From the NCBI GenBank assembly GCA_002422725.1, contig DITE01000021.1, forward strand, positions 1 through 51,666: a DNA stretch of 51,666 nucleotides, given 5' to 3'. The first letter of the stretch is position 1, and each line of letters begins with the position of its first letter. Shown one piece after another: positions 44,793-51,666 of this stretch. The notes beneath the pieces are model-generated. The model had not been told where the DNA came from. It saw only the letters and a program-made list of their open reading frames with translations, and searched no databases. The translations under genes and the position numbers were made by a program. This DNA comes from Bacteroidales bacterium UBA6192 (GTDB taxonomy: Bacteria > Bacteroidota > Bacteroidia > Bacteroidales > F082).

Positions 44793-45281
44793 ATGAAAAA
44801 AGAAATCGTTCCACTCGAGTTTTTAGTCTTTCAGGGGGATGAAGAACTGGATGCAAACGACAGTTTATTGATGCAAATAGCCAGCAAAGCTGCCGAAGAT
44901 GCTTATGCCCCATATTCCAGGTTTAAAGTAGGCGCGGCTGTGTTGCTCGACAATGGAGAAATCATTACTGGCAACAATCAGGAAAACCCGGCATACCCTT
45001 CAGGTTTGTGTGCCGAAAGAGTGGCTTTATTTTATGCCATGTCGAAGTTTCCGGGTGTTGGGATCAGGGCTGTTGCCATCACTGCCACAAGCCTGATCGG
45101 AGTTGTGGATAAGCCTGTTCCCCCTTGCGGCGCATGCCGTCAGGTGATGGCCGATTTCGAAAACAGGTCGGGAATACCCATGCGGATTATTATGCGCGGG
45201 CAGCAGGGCGCAGTGATGATTTGCGAAGGCATGAACATGTTACTGCCCCTTTCGTTTATTGATGAATATCTGCCTAAATAA
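44793..45281 (+). CDS. cdd: Cytidine deaminase
   Basis: The enzyme deaminates cytidine and deoxycytidine to the uridine forms in pyrimidine salvage. The 162-residue product has the zinc site in full: GLCAERV (Cys73 and catalytic Glu75) and PCGACRQ (Cys112 and Cys115), with YSRFKVGAAV before it. This is the homotetrameric, three-cysteine type. It follows the O-antigen ligase-like gene by 25 bases, and a ChaN-like gene follows 7 bases later, so it is probably read in the same transcript. Confidence 0.95.
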   Translation: MKKEIVPLEFLVFQGDEELDANDSLLMQIASKAAEDAYAPYSRFKVGAAVLLDNGEIITGNNQENPAYPSGLCAERVALFYAMSKFPGVGIRAVAITATSLIGVVDKPVPPCGACRQVMADFENRSGIPMRIIMRGQQGAVMICEGMNMLLPLSFIDEYLPK

Positions 45282-45288
45282 CCACTTT

Positions 45289-46158
45289 ATGACCAGAAAT
45301 ACCATTCTCCTGCTTTTGTTTGTCATCGGCTTGCTGGCCTTCAAAAGTGATAAACCTGCTTACCTCCTTCTGAACAAAAAAGGCAAGACAGTAAAGTTTA
45401 AAAAAATGGTGGATGCCGCTGCCAATGCCGACGTTGTCTTTTTCGGCGAACTCCATAACAACCCAATCAGCCATTGGCTTCAGTATGAATTAACGAACGA
45501 ACTTTTGAAGCGTAAAGGACAGAAACTGGTGCTTGGTGCCGAAATGTTCGAGGCCGACAATCAAATCTCCCTAAGCCAATACCTGGCCGGTGAAATTGAA
45601 AAAGATCAGTTCAAAAAAGATGTCAGACTCTGGCCAAATTACAAAACCGATATCGAACCCCTTGTGGAGCTCGCCAAAGAGAATAAACTTCGTTTCATAG
45701 CCACCAACATTCCCCGTCGTTACGCTTCCATGGTTTTCAGGCATGGAATCGAATCGCTCGACACGCTTCCCGGAGAAGTCAAAGCATGGATCGCACCCTT
45801 ACCCATGGACTACGACCCTGAACTTCCCGGTTACAAAAGCATGTTAACCATGATGGGCGATATGCAGAACCATGCCTCAGAGGACTTTCCCAAGGCACAA
45901 GCAATCAAAGATGCTACCATGGCCTGGTTTATTCATATGAACCTAAAGGATGGCGAATCATTTATTCATTTCAACGGAACTTACCATTCCGATCATTTCG
46001 AAGGTATCATATGGTATCTGAAACGCTTAAGACCCACTATAAAAATACTCACCATTGCCTCCATCGAAACTGATCCGCTGAACAAATTGCCCGAAGACAA
46101 GGTGAATGTGGCCGATTTTATTGTTTCTGTTCCTCCTACAATGACGAAAACGCATTAG
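45289..46158 (+). CDS. ChaN-like (DUF399) haem-binding family protein
   Basis: I chose the ATG at 45289 (MTRNTILLLLFVIGLLAF), which begins an N-terminal export signal; an earlier in-frame ATG overlaps cdd and would spoil it. The 289-residue product has the ChaN core: VFFGELHNN near residue 50, VLGAEMFEADNQ, WPNYKTDIEPLVE, FIATNIPRRYASMV and FIHFNGTYHSDHF. ChaN of Campylobacter is an iron-regulated lipoprotein that binds paired haems. No lipobox is visible here, so it may be soluble or membrane-tethered in the periplasm. Haem binding is inferred from family. Confidence 0.82.
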   Translation: MTRNTILLLLFVIGLLAFKSDKPAYLLLNKKGKTVKFKKMVDAAANADVVFFGELHNNPISHWLQYELTNELLKRKGQKLVLGAEMFEADNQISLSQYLAGEIEKDQFKKDVRLWPNYKTDIEPLVELAKENKLRFIATNIPRRYASMVFRHGIESLDTLPGEVKAWIAPLPMDYDPELPGYKSMLTMMGDMQNHASEDFPKAQAIKDATMAWFIHMNLKDGESFIHFNGTYHSDHFEGIIWYLKRLRPTIKILTIASIETDPLNKLPEDKVNVADFIVSVPPTMTKTH

Positions 46159-46181
46159 GTTGCCAGAAAAATTGCTTCTAA

Positions 46182-46949
46182 CTAAGGATTCAATTCTTCC
46201 TTTTGATTACCGGCAATAACACCATTAAACACATCATCCATCCTGATGAGAGATTGCTTGAGAATTTGAGCATACTCTGATAATTCATCATTCTGCCGGG
46301 TGGATTGCCCGATCAGGTCTGTCATCATCATTGCGCTGGTGAGTGGATTCTTCAGCCCATGAATCAACACACTCATCAACTTTCGCTTGTATTCGTTTAG
46401 TTCCGTTAAACGGTCATTTTGAAGCTGCAATAGTTTCTTTTGCTCCAGTATTGCCTTGTTCTGATTCTCGATTTCTTCTTTTTGTTTGCTGATTTTCAGG
46501 TAACTCTTCGAAAGTTTATCTTCCAGTTCATTCATATCGCGCATTCTTCTGATTTGTGTAAGCAACATGCCTACCAGCAATTCAGGGTTTTTGAGCATGA
46601 ATGGAATCAGATTGACACTGCTTAAACAAAGCAGCAAACATGGTTTTTCGGTGGTTACTGATGCTGAGCGTTTTTCCTGATCAATCAGGGCGTATTCACC
46701 AAATACTTCTCCTTCCTTAAGTCTTGCAATCACATGATTTCCATCATGAATGCGTACCTCTCCTTCAACAAGAATATACAACTCTTTACCTTCGTCACCT
46801 TTTTTAAAGATAGTCTCCTGGGCACGTGTTTGCCTTTCTGTCAGCAAACAAGCCAACTCATTCAAAGCTGTGTAGCTCAGAGAAGAAAAAACATTGAAAT
46901 TTTTCAAATATTGTATTCTTCTTTCGATAGAAATCTCCTGGTCCGACAT
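46182..46949 (-). CDS. Cyclic-nucleotide-binding protein with coiled coil and lone HisKA-like H-box
   Basis: The protein has 255 residues. Residues ~15-130 are a CRP-type cyclic-nucleotide-binding domain whose phosphate cassette is present (FGEYALIDQEKRSASV with Arg94). Residues ~138-195 are a strong coiled coil rich in Lys, Glu, Gln and Leu. The end resembles a HisKA dimerisation helix with an H-box (LIHGLKNPLTSAMM, His197), but no ATP-binding kinase domain follows. The ChaN-like gene ends 23 bases away, so none can be hidden by a frameshift. There is no helix-turn-helix. It could be phosphorylated by another kinase or act only as a dimerising sensor. The ligand and partner are unknown. Confidence 0.75.
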   Translation of the reverse strand: MSDQEISIERRIQYLKNFNVFSSLSYTALNELACLLTERQTRAQETIFKKGDEGKELYILVEGEVRIHDGNHVIARLKEGEVFGEYALIDQEKRSASVTTEKPCLLLCLSSVNLIPFMLKNPELLVGMLLTQIRRMRDMNELEDKLSKSYLKISKQKEEIENQNKAILEQKKLLQLQNDRLTELNEYKRKLMSVLIHGLKNPLTSAMMMTDLIGQSTRQNDELSEYAQILKQSLIRMDDVFNGVIAGNQKEELNP

Positions 46950-47165
46950 GTTGTGTGCTGGTTTATGAATTGAAACGTAAAACTAAAGAAAAGCTTGTTA
47001 TTAAACCAGAAAGCTTTGTTAAATATTCATTTTACTAAAACATCTGTACAATTAAATTCCCACACCGGCTAACTGACACAAATTCACTTATGTTCTTAAT
47101 AATATGTCGTTTAGTCAATCAAAAGTTTTGTCGCACCATCATAGGAATGGCTGATAAAAATAACT

Positions 47166-47759
47166 TTAATGAGCAATATTTTTTAAAATATAGTCGGAAC
47201 ACATGATCCTGAGTTCTGGGAAAAACACCTTAAAATCGCTCTCAAACTCTGGGTAATTGTCTTTCAGAAACTCAACTGCATGCTCCATCCCCGAATCAAA
47301 ATTAGTCCGGCGCGACATCCCGTTGAAAACCCGCTGCAGGTCATTCAGGTTAGCGTAGCCCACCAGCCAGTTTTGCGCTATCATCCATGGAAGAATCCTC
47401 TTGGTACGAGGTGGCAGCAAGCTGTATCTTTTTAATAGAACCATATAAACATGGGATGCGAAATCCTGTAATTCCACTGCGGAGTATTGCTTCCAATGAA
47501 GGGCCAGATAGTGATCAAAATAAATATCTGTGACCACTCCGGCATATTTCCGAAAAGTTGGTTGCAGCCGGCTAACACTTTGCCTGACAACGGGATGGGT
47601 ATCAGTAAAATAGTCAATAGCCCGGTGTAATGCAACACCAGCTTTAACCAACGAAGAATACTTGTCGATCATACTTCCCTTGATGCTGTCGGCGACAAAA
47701 TTGCCAAAAAGAATCTCGGAATCGTCGCCAGATAAAAACGCATGTGCCAGAAAATTCAT
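47166..47759 (-). CDS. Acyl-carrier-protein phosphodiesterase family protein (AcpH-like)
   Basis: The 197-residue protein opens MNFLAHAFLS, followed by GNFVADSIKG and LHRAIDYFTDTHPVV, the hallmark blocks of the AcpH/DUF479 family with the HD-type metal residues. AcpH removes the phosphopantetheine arm from acyl carrier protein. The YAGVVTDIYFDHYLA block is also conserved. It stands alone, with about 200 bases of AT-rich sequence on each side in which I see no other gene. Confidence 0.85.
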   Translation of the reverse strand: MNFLAHAFLSGDDSEILFGNFVADSIKGSMIDKYSSLVKAGVALHRAIDYFTDTHPVVRQSVSRLQPTFRKYAGVVTDIYFDHYLALHWKQYSAVELQDFASHVYMVLLKRYSLLPPRTKRILPWMIAQNWLVGYANLNDLQRVFNGMSRRTNFDSGMEHAVEFLKDNYPEFESDFKVFFPELRIMCSDYILKNIAH

Positions 47760-47864
47760 GTGAGTAATATCAGAATGCGAACTTAGTCAAAAAAAGCCGA
47801 TACCTGGATTCTCTCACCCCGATCCAATTATGCTCCTAATACAGAGGCCCCTCCGGTTGACTAT

Positions 47865-47879
47865 TTAGAATCATTATCT
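47865..47879. promoter_or_regulatory. Weak PerR/Fur-like box upstream of iorAB
   Basis: TTAGAATCATTATCT matches TTATAATnATTATAA at 11 of 14 positions. It shares the 12-mer TTAGAATCATTA with the box before the Fur-family gene and lies 37 bases upstream of the iorA -7 element. Confidence 0.3.
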
Positions 47880-47916
47880 TTTAGACTCATTCTACCCTCA
47901 GGATAAAGTAAATTGT

Positions 47917-47924
47917 TATTTTTG
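47917..47924 (+). promoter_or_regulatory. Promoter -7 element of iorAB
   Basis: TATTTTTG is an exact TAnnTTTG match 46 bases before the iorA start. Confidence 0.5.
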
Positions 47925-47970
47925 TAACATTGAACTTAATAAGCAGAATATAACTTACTTAGCCAAAAAT

Positions 47971-49593
47971 ATGACCATGCAGAAATTGCTTTTATTAGGA
48001 GATGAGGCCATTGCCCAGGGGGCAATTGACGCCGGTTTGTCAGGCATTTACGCTTATCCGGGAACACCCTCAACAGAGATCATGGAGTATGTGCAGGCAT
48101 CCAAAGAAGCCAGATCCAACAATATCCGCGCACTATGGAGTGCCAACGAAAAAACTGCCATGGAGTCGGCTCTGGGCATGTCGTATGCAGGCAAAAGAGC
48201 CATGGTATGTATGAAACATGTTGGCCTCAATGTGGCTGCCGATGCCTTTGTCAACTCAGCCATCACCGGAGCTAACGGAGGATTGATCGTGGTTGCAGCT
48301 GATGATCCGTCGATGCATTCCTCACAAAACGAACAGGACTCGCGTTTCTATGCAAAATTTTCCTTCATCCCCTTGCTTGAGCCGGCTAATCAACAGGAGG
48401 CTTACGATATGGTGCATTATGGTTTCGACTTATCGGAAAAACTCCGCATCCCCGTGATGTTGCGCATTACGACCAGGTTAGCCCATTCGCGCACTGGCGT
48501 TGTATGCAAAGCTCAGAAAGAACAAAACGAAATCAAACTACCTGAAAACCTCAGGCAGTTTGTACTGTTGCCCTCTATCGCCAGAAAACAATACCGTGAA
48601 CTTCTTGCCAAACAGATACCCCTCGAAAATGAAGCAGCTCAGTCGGGCTACAACCAATTTCTGGAAGGCCACGATAAAAGTATCGGGATAATTGCCTGTG
48701 GATTAGCTTATAACTATTTGATAGAAAACTATGCTGACCATAAAGTACCTTTCACTGTGCTGCGTATCGGGCAATACCCCATCCCTTTGAGCATGATGAA
48801 CAGGCTGTATGAAGAAAGCGAAAGCATACTCGTGCTCGAAGATGGTTACCCCATTATCGAAGAACTGCTGAAAGGCATGCTGAACAAAGGAAAAACCATT
48901 CATGGACGGCTCGACGGAACGGTTCCCCGCGATGGCGAGCTAAACCCGAATATTGTCGGGATTGCGCTTGGAATGAAAATCGAGATAGGCGTTGATGCAC
49001 CTGCATTAATTACAAACAGACCACCGAAACTTTGCGATGGATGCGGCCACAACGATGCATTCCTGGCATTGAATGAAGCCCTGGACGAATATGGCCGCGG
49101 AAGGGTTTTTTCCGACATCGGCTGTTACACCCTCAGTGCACTCGAACCGCTCGAATCCATCAACAGTTGTGTGGATATGGGAGCTTCCATTACAATGGCC
49201 ATTGGCGCTGCCGATGCGGGTTTGGTGCCTGCTGTGGCTGCCATTGGCGACAGCACCTTTACCCATTCGGGTATAACCGGATTGCTCGATGCTGTAAACA
49301 ACAATTCTCCCGTTACTGTGCTCATACTCGACAACTCAACAACAGGCATGACCGGTGGACAAACATCTTCGGCCTATGGCAAAGTTGAGGACATATGCCG
49401 TGGAGTCGGGGTTGCAGAGGAACACATCAGGGTGTTAAAACCATTGCATAAGTTTCATGAAGAAAACGTCAGGATTTTGAAAGAAGAGCTGGCCTATCAG
49501 GGCGTCTCAGTTATCATACCCCGTCGGGAATGCATACAAACGCTAAACAGGCGTATGCGTCAAAAAGCCAAGGCTAAAACAATGGATATTTAA
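47971..49593 (+). CDS. iorA: Indolepyruvate ferredoxin oxidoreductase, alpha subunit (short form)
   Basis: The enzyme oxidatively decarboxylates aryl 2-oxoacids from aromatic amino acids to aryl-CoA. The 540-residue protein has the N-terminal pyruvate:ferredoxin-oxidoreductase-like domain (IYAYPGTPSTEIMEYV, SANEKTAMESALG, MKHVGLNVAADAF) and the C-terminal TPP-binding domain (CDGCGHNDAF, DIGCYTLSAL, and GDSTFTHSGITGLLDAV). It ends shortly after IIPRRECIQ, without the two-cluster 4Fe-4S ferredoxin domain at the C-terminus of archaeal IorA. It is followed by iorB after 18 bases, so the pair should form the complex. Electron transfer must use another route. Confidence 0.9.
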   Translation: MTMQKLLLLGDEAIAQGAIDAGLSGIYAYPGTPSTEIMEYVQASKEARSNNIRALWSANEKTAMESALGMSYAGKRAMVCMKHVGLNVAADAFVNSAITGANGGLIVVAADDPSMHSSQNEQDSRFYAKFSFIPLLEPANQQEAYDMVHYGFDLSEKLRIPVMLRITTRLAHSRTGVVCKAQKEQNEIKLPENLRQFVLLPSIARKQYRELLAKQIPLENEAAQSGYNQFLEGHDKSIGIIACGLAYNYLIENYADHKVPFTVLRIGQYPIPLSMMNRLYEESESILVLEDGYPIIEELLKGMLNKGKTIHGRLDGTVPRDGELNPNIVGIALGMKIEIGVDAPALITNRPPKLCDGCGHNDAFLALNEALDEYGRGRVFSDIGCYTLSALEPLESINSCVDMGASITMAIGAADAGLVPAVAAIGDSTFTHSGITGLLDAVNNNSPVTVLILDNSTTGMTGGQTSSAYGKVEDICRGVGVAEEHIRVLKPLHKFHEENVRILKEELAYQGVSVIIPRRECIQTLNRRMRQKAKAKTMDI

Positions 49594-49611
49594 TTCTTAC
49601 ATCAGAAAACC

Positions 49612-50193
49612 ATGACAAAAGATATTATTCTGGCCGGGGTCGGCGGACAAGGCATATTAAGTATAGCGGCCTGCATTGGTATGGCGGCTCTTGAAGAAAA
49701 CCTTCACCTCAAACAAGCTGAAGTGCACGGCATGAGTCAGCGTGGTGGAGCAGTTCAATCGCATTTGCGGCTTGCCTCAACCGAGATTGCTTCTGACCTT
49801 ATTCCTGAGGGGAAAGCCGATCTTGTTATCTCAGTTGAACCCATGGAATCGCTGCGCTATCTGCCGATGCTTAAACCTGACGGGTATATAGTTACCAGCA
49901 TGAACCCCTTTGTGAACATTCCAAACTATCCCGATATGGAGTTGTTGCTTAAAGAAATATGGAAACAACCCAAATATATCACACTCGATGCTGACGAAAT
50001 AGCACGCGAATGCGGCTCGGTCAAAGCTGCCAACATGGTTGTTCTTGGGGCTGCATCTCCATTTCTGGGTCTCAGTAACGCAAGCCTCGAAAAAGCGATT
50101 GTAGCTATTTTTGGTTCGAAAGGCGAAGATGTTGTCGCCCTGAATCAGAAAGCCATAAAGGCTGGCAGGGACTATGCACTGGCACACATCTGA
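49612..50193 (+). CDS. iorB: Indolepyruvate oxidoreductase, beta subunit
   Basis: This is the gamma-type subunit that pairs with IorA. The 193-residue protein has the glycine-rich ILAGVGGQGILSIA start, QAEVHGMSQRGGAVQSHLR, and DLVISVEPMESLRYLPML, all typical of the family. It is the second gene of a two-gene unit. No aryl-CoA ligase follows; an M23 lipoprotein gene with its own promoter comes next. Confidence 0.92.
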   Translation: MTKDIILAGVGGQGILSIAACIGMAALEENLHLKQAEVHGMSQRGGAVQSHLRLASTEIASDLIPEGKADLVISVEPMESLRYLPMLKPDGYIVTSMNPFVNIPNYPDMELLLKEIWKQPKYITLDADEIARECGSVKAANMVVLGAASPFLGLSNASLEKAIVAIFGSKGEDVVALNQKAIKAGRDYALAHI

Positions 50194-50233
50194 GAAAAGT
50201 GTTTTAAAACACCCTGCCAATGCTGATTTTCCT

Positions 50234-50241
50234 TATTTTTG
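50234..50241 (+). promoter_or_regulatory. Promoter -7 element of the M23 lipoprotein gene
   Basis: TATTTTTG is an exact TAnnTTTG match. The leader is about 80 bases and contains a small hairpin (GGGCT/AGCCC, 50290-50312) of unknown meaning. Confidence 0.5.
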
Positions 50242-50324
50242 CTCCATAAGGAAGCTTTTACACAATAATTATAAATTAAATCTCACAAGGGGCTGAGTTT
50301 ACGGTAAAGCCCGATGCGACTACT

Positions 50325-51593
50325 ATGAAGCAAATTGTCATATTATTATTCGGCTTGTTATGTATAGTGGCCATTTCCTGCAACAGAAAAGCAAAACAAG
50401 AAGAAGACAAACAGCCCCTGCCCCTGCCCGAGCCCACAATTATGTATGAAATCAATGTTGACTCCCTTGAAGTAATACAGGGTGTTGTAAGGCCAAACCA
50501 GTTTTTGTCTGACCTACTTTCTGATTACAATGTTAATTTTCAAATAATCGATCGGATCGCACGCGATTTTCGCCCTGTCTTTGATGTGCGAAAAATAAAA
50601 GCCGGAAATCAATATACCTTGCTATGCGACCCCGACTCAAACTACACTGCCCGGTATTTTATCTACGAAATTGACTACACCAATTTTGTTGTTTACAGCC
50701 TGCAGGACTCCGTATATGCCCGGCGCGGTGAGAAACATGTTGAAAAACGACTGGAAATGGCAACAGGTGTCATCAGCTCATCGCTTTGGAATGCTATGGT
50801 TAACAATGGCTACGATGTAAATCTGGCTATCCGGCTGTCTGAGATTTTTGCCTGGACAGTTGATTTTTTTGGCATCCAGAAAGAGGATCGTTTTGACATT
50901 TTATACGAAAGATTGTACGTTGAAGACAAAGCTATTGGATCGGGCAAGGTGCTGGCAGCCAGATTCAATCATTTTGGAAAAGACCAGTTTGCATTTTATT
51001 TTGAACAGGATAGTGTTGGCGATTACTTTGACGAAAAAGCACAAAGCCTTCAACGCGCATTTTTAAAAGCCCCCCTGAAATATAACCGCATCAGTTCACA
51101 TTTTACCAACAGCCGCTATCATCCTGTTCTCAAGTACCATCGTCCGCATCATGGTGTGGATTATGCCGCTCCGGCAGGTACTCCGGTGTATGCCATCGGG
51201 CAGGGAGTTGTAACCAAAAAAGGGTATCAGGGTGGCGGAGCAGGCAATTATTTATATATCAAGCACAACAGTGTTTACACAACAGCCTATATGCACCTGA
51301 AGAGTTTTGCCAAAGGCATTAGTGAAGGTTCAAGGGTATCGCAGGGTCAGTTGATTGGATATGTTGGGAGTACAGGATTGTCCACAGGTCCGCATCTGGA
51401 TTTCAGGTTTTTCAAAAATGGAAGTCCTGTGAACCCACTAAAAGTTGAATCGCCTCCTGCCAAGCCTGTTGATGGACCTTATATGACTCAGTATTTGGAG
51501 GTTGTAAAATTGCACATGGCTGAGCTCGAAAAGATACGCCTTGGCACCTGGCAATCTTTACAAGTTGCAGATTCAAGCAACCTGATGCAATGA
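50325..51593 (+). CDS. M23 (LytM-type) peptidase lipoprotein
   Basis: The protein has 422 residues. The lipoprotein signal has its lipobox AISC at Cys19. Residues ~50-255 are a long N-terminal region (LysM/OapA-like in layout, no clear motif). The LytM domain spans ~265-385, with the zinc motif HHGVDYAAPAGTPV and GYVGSTGLSTGPHLDFRF. The usual HLHFE end of the family reads HLDFRF here, so the second zinc-ligand His is replaced by Asp. The variant may keep a metal through Asp or may act as a non-catalytic activator of amidases. It probably acts on or near peptidoglycan. The last ~75 bases of the window hold nothing I recognise. Confidence 0.88.
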   Translation: MKQIVILLFGLLCIVAISCNRKAKQEEDKQPLPLPEPTIMYEINVDSLEVIQGVVRPNQFLSDLLSDYNVNFQIIDRIARDFRPVFDVRKIKAGNQYTLLCDPDSNYTARYFIYEIDYTNFVVYSLQDSVYARRGEKHVEKRLEMATGVISSSLWNAMVNNGYDVNLAIRLSEIFAWTVDFFGIQKEDRFDILYERLYVEDKAIGSGKVLAARFNHFGKDQFAFYFEQDSVGDYFDEKAQSLQRAFLKAPLKYNRISSHFTNSRYHPVLKYHRPHHGVDYAAPAGTPVYAIGQGVVTKKGYQGGGAGNYLYIKHNSVYTTAYMHLKSFAKGISEGSRVSQGQLIGYVGSTGLSTGPHLDFRFFKNGSPVNPLKVESPPAKPVDGPYMTQYLEVVKLHMAELEKIRLGTWQSLQVADSSNLMQ

Positions 51594-51666
51594 AATGCTG
51601 AATTGACTTCATTGTTTGAAGCATGCCTATGGTATGGTAAATTTCCTGACTTGTCCGCCTTTTAAA

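Noticed and set aside
46159..46182. A frameshifted HATPase domain after the cNMP/H-box protein
   Set aside because: Only 23 bases separate its stop from the ChaN-like gene, so there is no room for a broken kinase domain.
50164..50218. Long-range inverted repeat GGCAGGG/CCCTGCC around the end of iorB, with inner GTGTTTTAAAACAC
   Set aside because: One arm is in the coding end, the loop is long and no T-run follows, so I could not support a terminator.
50281..50312. Possible TPP riboswitch (GGGGCTGAG followed by AGCCC) before the M23 gene
   Set aside because: Only a short GGGCT/AGCCC hairpin is present. The second conserved half of the THI element is missing and the gene is not thiamine-related.
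1..51666. CRISPR arrays, phage genes, insertion sequences, toxin-antitoxin or other defence systems
   Set aside because: No direct-repeat arrays, transposase, integrase or toxin-like genes were seen. The gene content is core metabolism, information processing and envelope.

Overview
The window is a stretch of ordinary chromosome from a member of the Bacteroidota, most likely an anaerobic, fermentative, Bacteroidales-like organism. The evidence is consistent. Promoters carry the phylum's -7 element (TAnnTTTG) and Shine-Dalgarno sequences are not obvious. Two proteins end in type IX secretion sorting tails (YPNP...G.Y) and a third ends in a gliding-motility-type C-terminal domain. Bacteroidota-typical families are present: HmuY, DUF2723, DUF4271, the DUF2807/GIN protein and the ~540-residue IorA. 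I see no rRNA, phage, insertion sequence, CRISPR array or plasmid function.

Layout. 1-4.6 kb: a haem-uptake-like unit with a T9SS-sorted HmuY-like protein, a TonB-dependent receptor and an HmuY-like lipoprotein. 4.7-8.7 kb: lgt converging on a giant DUF2723 membrane protein. 8.8-10.3 kb: a CoA-acylating aldehyde dehydrogenase. 10.3-10.9 kb: a gene-free stretch ending in tRNA-Gln. 11-16 kb: rimP-nusA-infB. 16-20.4 kb (minus): RelA/SpoT homologue, Fur-family regulator and purA, in transcription order. 20.5-23.1 kb: a large secreted FN3-like protein. 23.2-28.5 kb: gapA diverging from a 1375-residue dikinase-like protein. 28.6-30 kb: a LamG/T9SS protein. 30.2-35.4 kb: lepA, then an ECF sigma factor, its putative anti-sigma factor and a DUF2807/beta-barrel protein. 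35.5-38.7 kb (minus): pta, a divergent 3-hydroxyacyl-CoA-dehydrogenase-like gene and ackA. 38.9-46.2 kb: DUF4271, hemD, rnpA, yidD, S41 protease, O-antigen ligase-like protein, cdd and a ChaN-like protein. 46.2-47.8 kb (minus): a cNMP-binding protein with a lone kinase H-box, and an AcpH-like protein. 48-51.6 kb: iorA-iorB and an M23 lipoprotein.

How the parts connect. Acetate fermentation (pta/ackA, acetaldehyde dehydrogenase), amino-acid-derived 2-oxoacid oxidation (iorAB) and glycolysis (gapA) point to an anaerobe living on sugars and amino acids. Haem handling appears in uptake (HmuY/TonB), synthesis (hemD) and a ChaN-like protein.

The least expected signals are regulatory. (1) Two promoters share GTAAC-N17-CGTC, one before the ECF sigma gene and one before the DUF2807 gene, suggesting a self-regulated envelope-stress circuit. 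(2) PerR/Fur-type 7-1-7 boxes lie before the Fur-family gene, before DUF4271-hemD (13 of 14 positions) and, more weakly, before iorAB. (3) Terminator-like hairpins lie inside the purA and rimP-nusA-infB leaders, suggesting transcription attenuation. Among proteins, the dikinase-like protein with ~870 unrecognised N-terminal residues and no PEP/pyruvate barrel is the best candidate for an undescribed activity.
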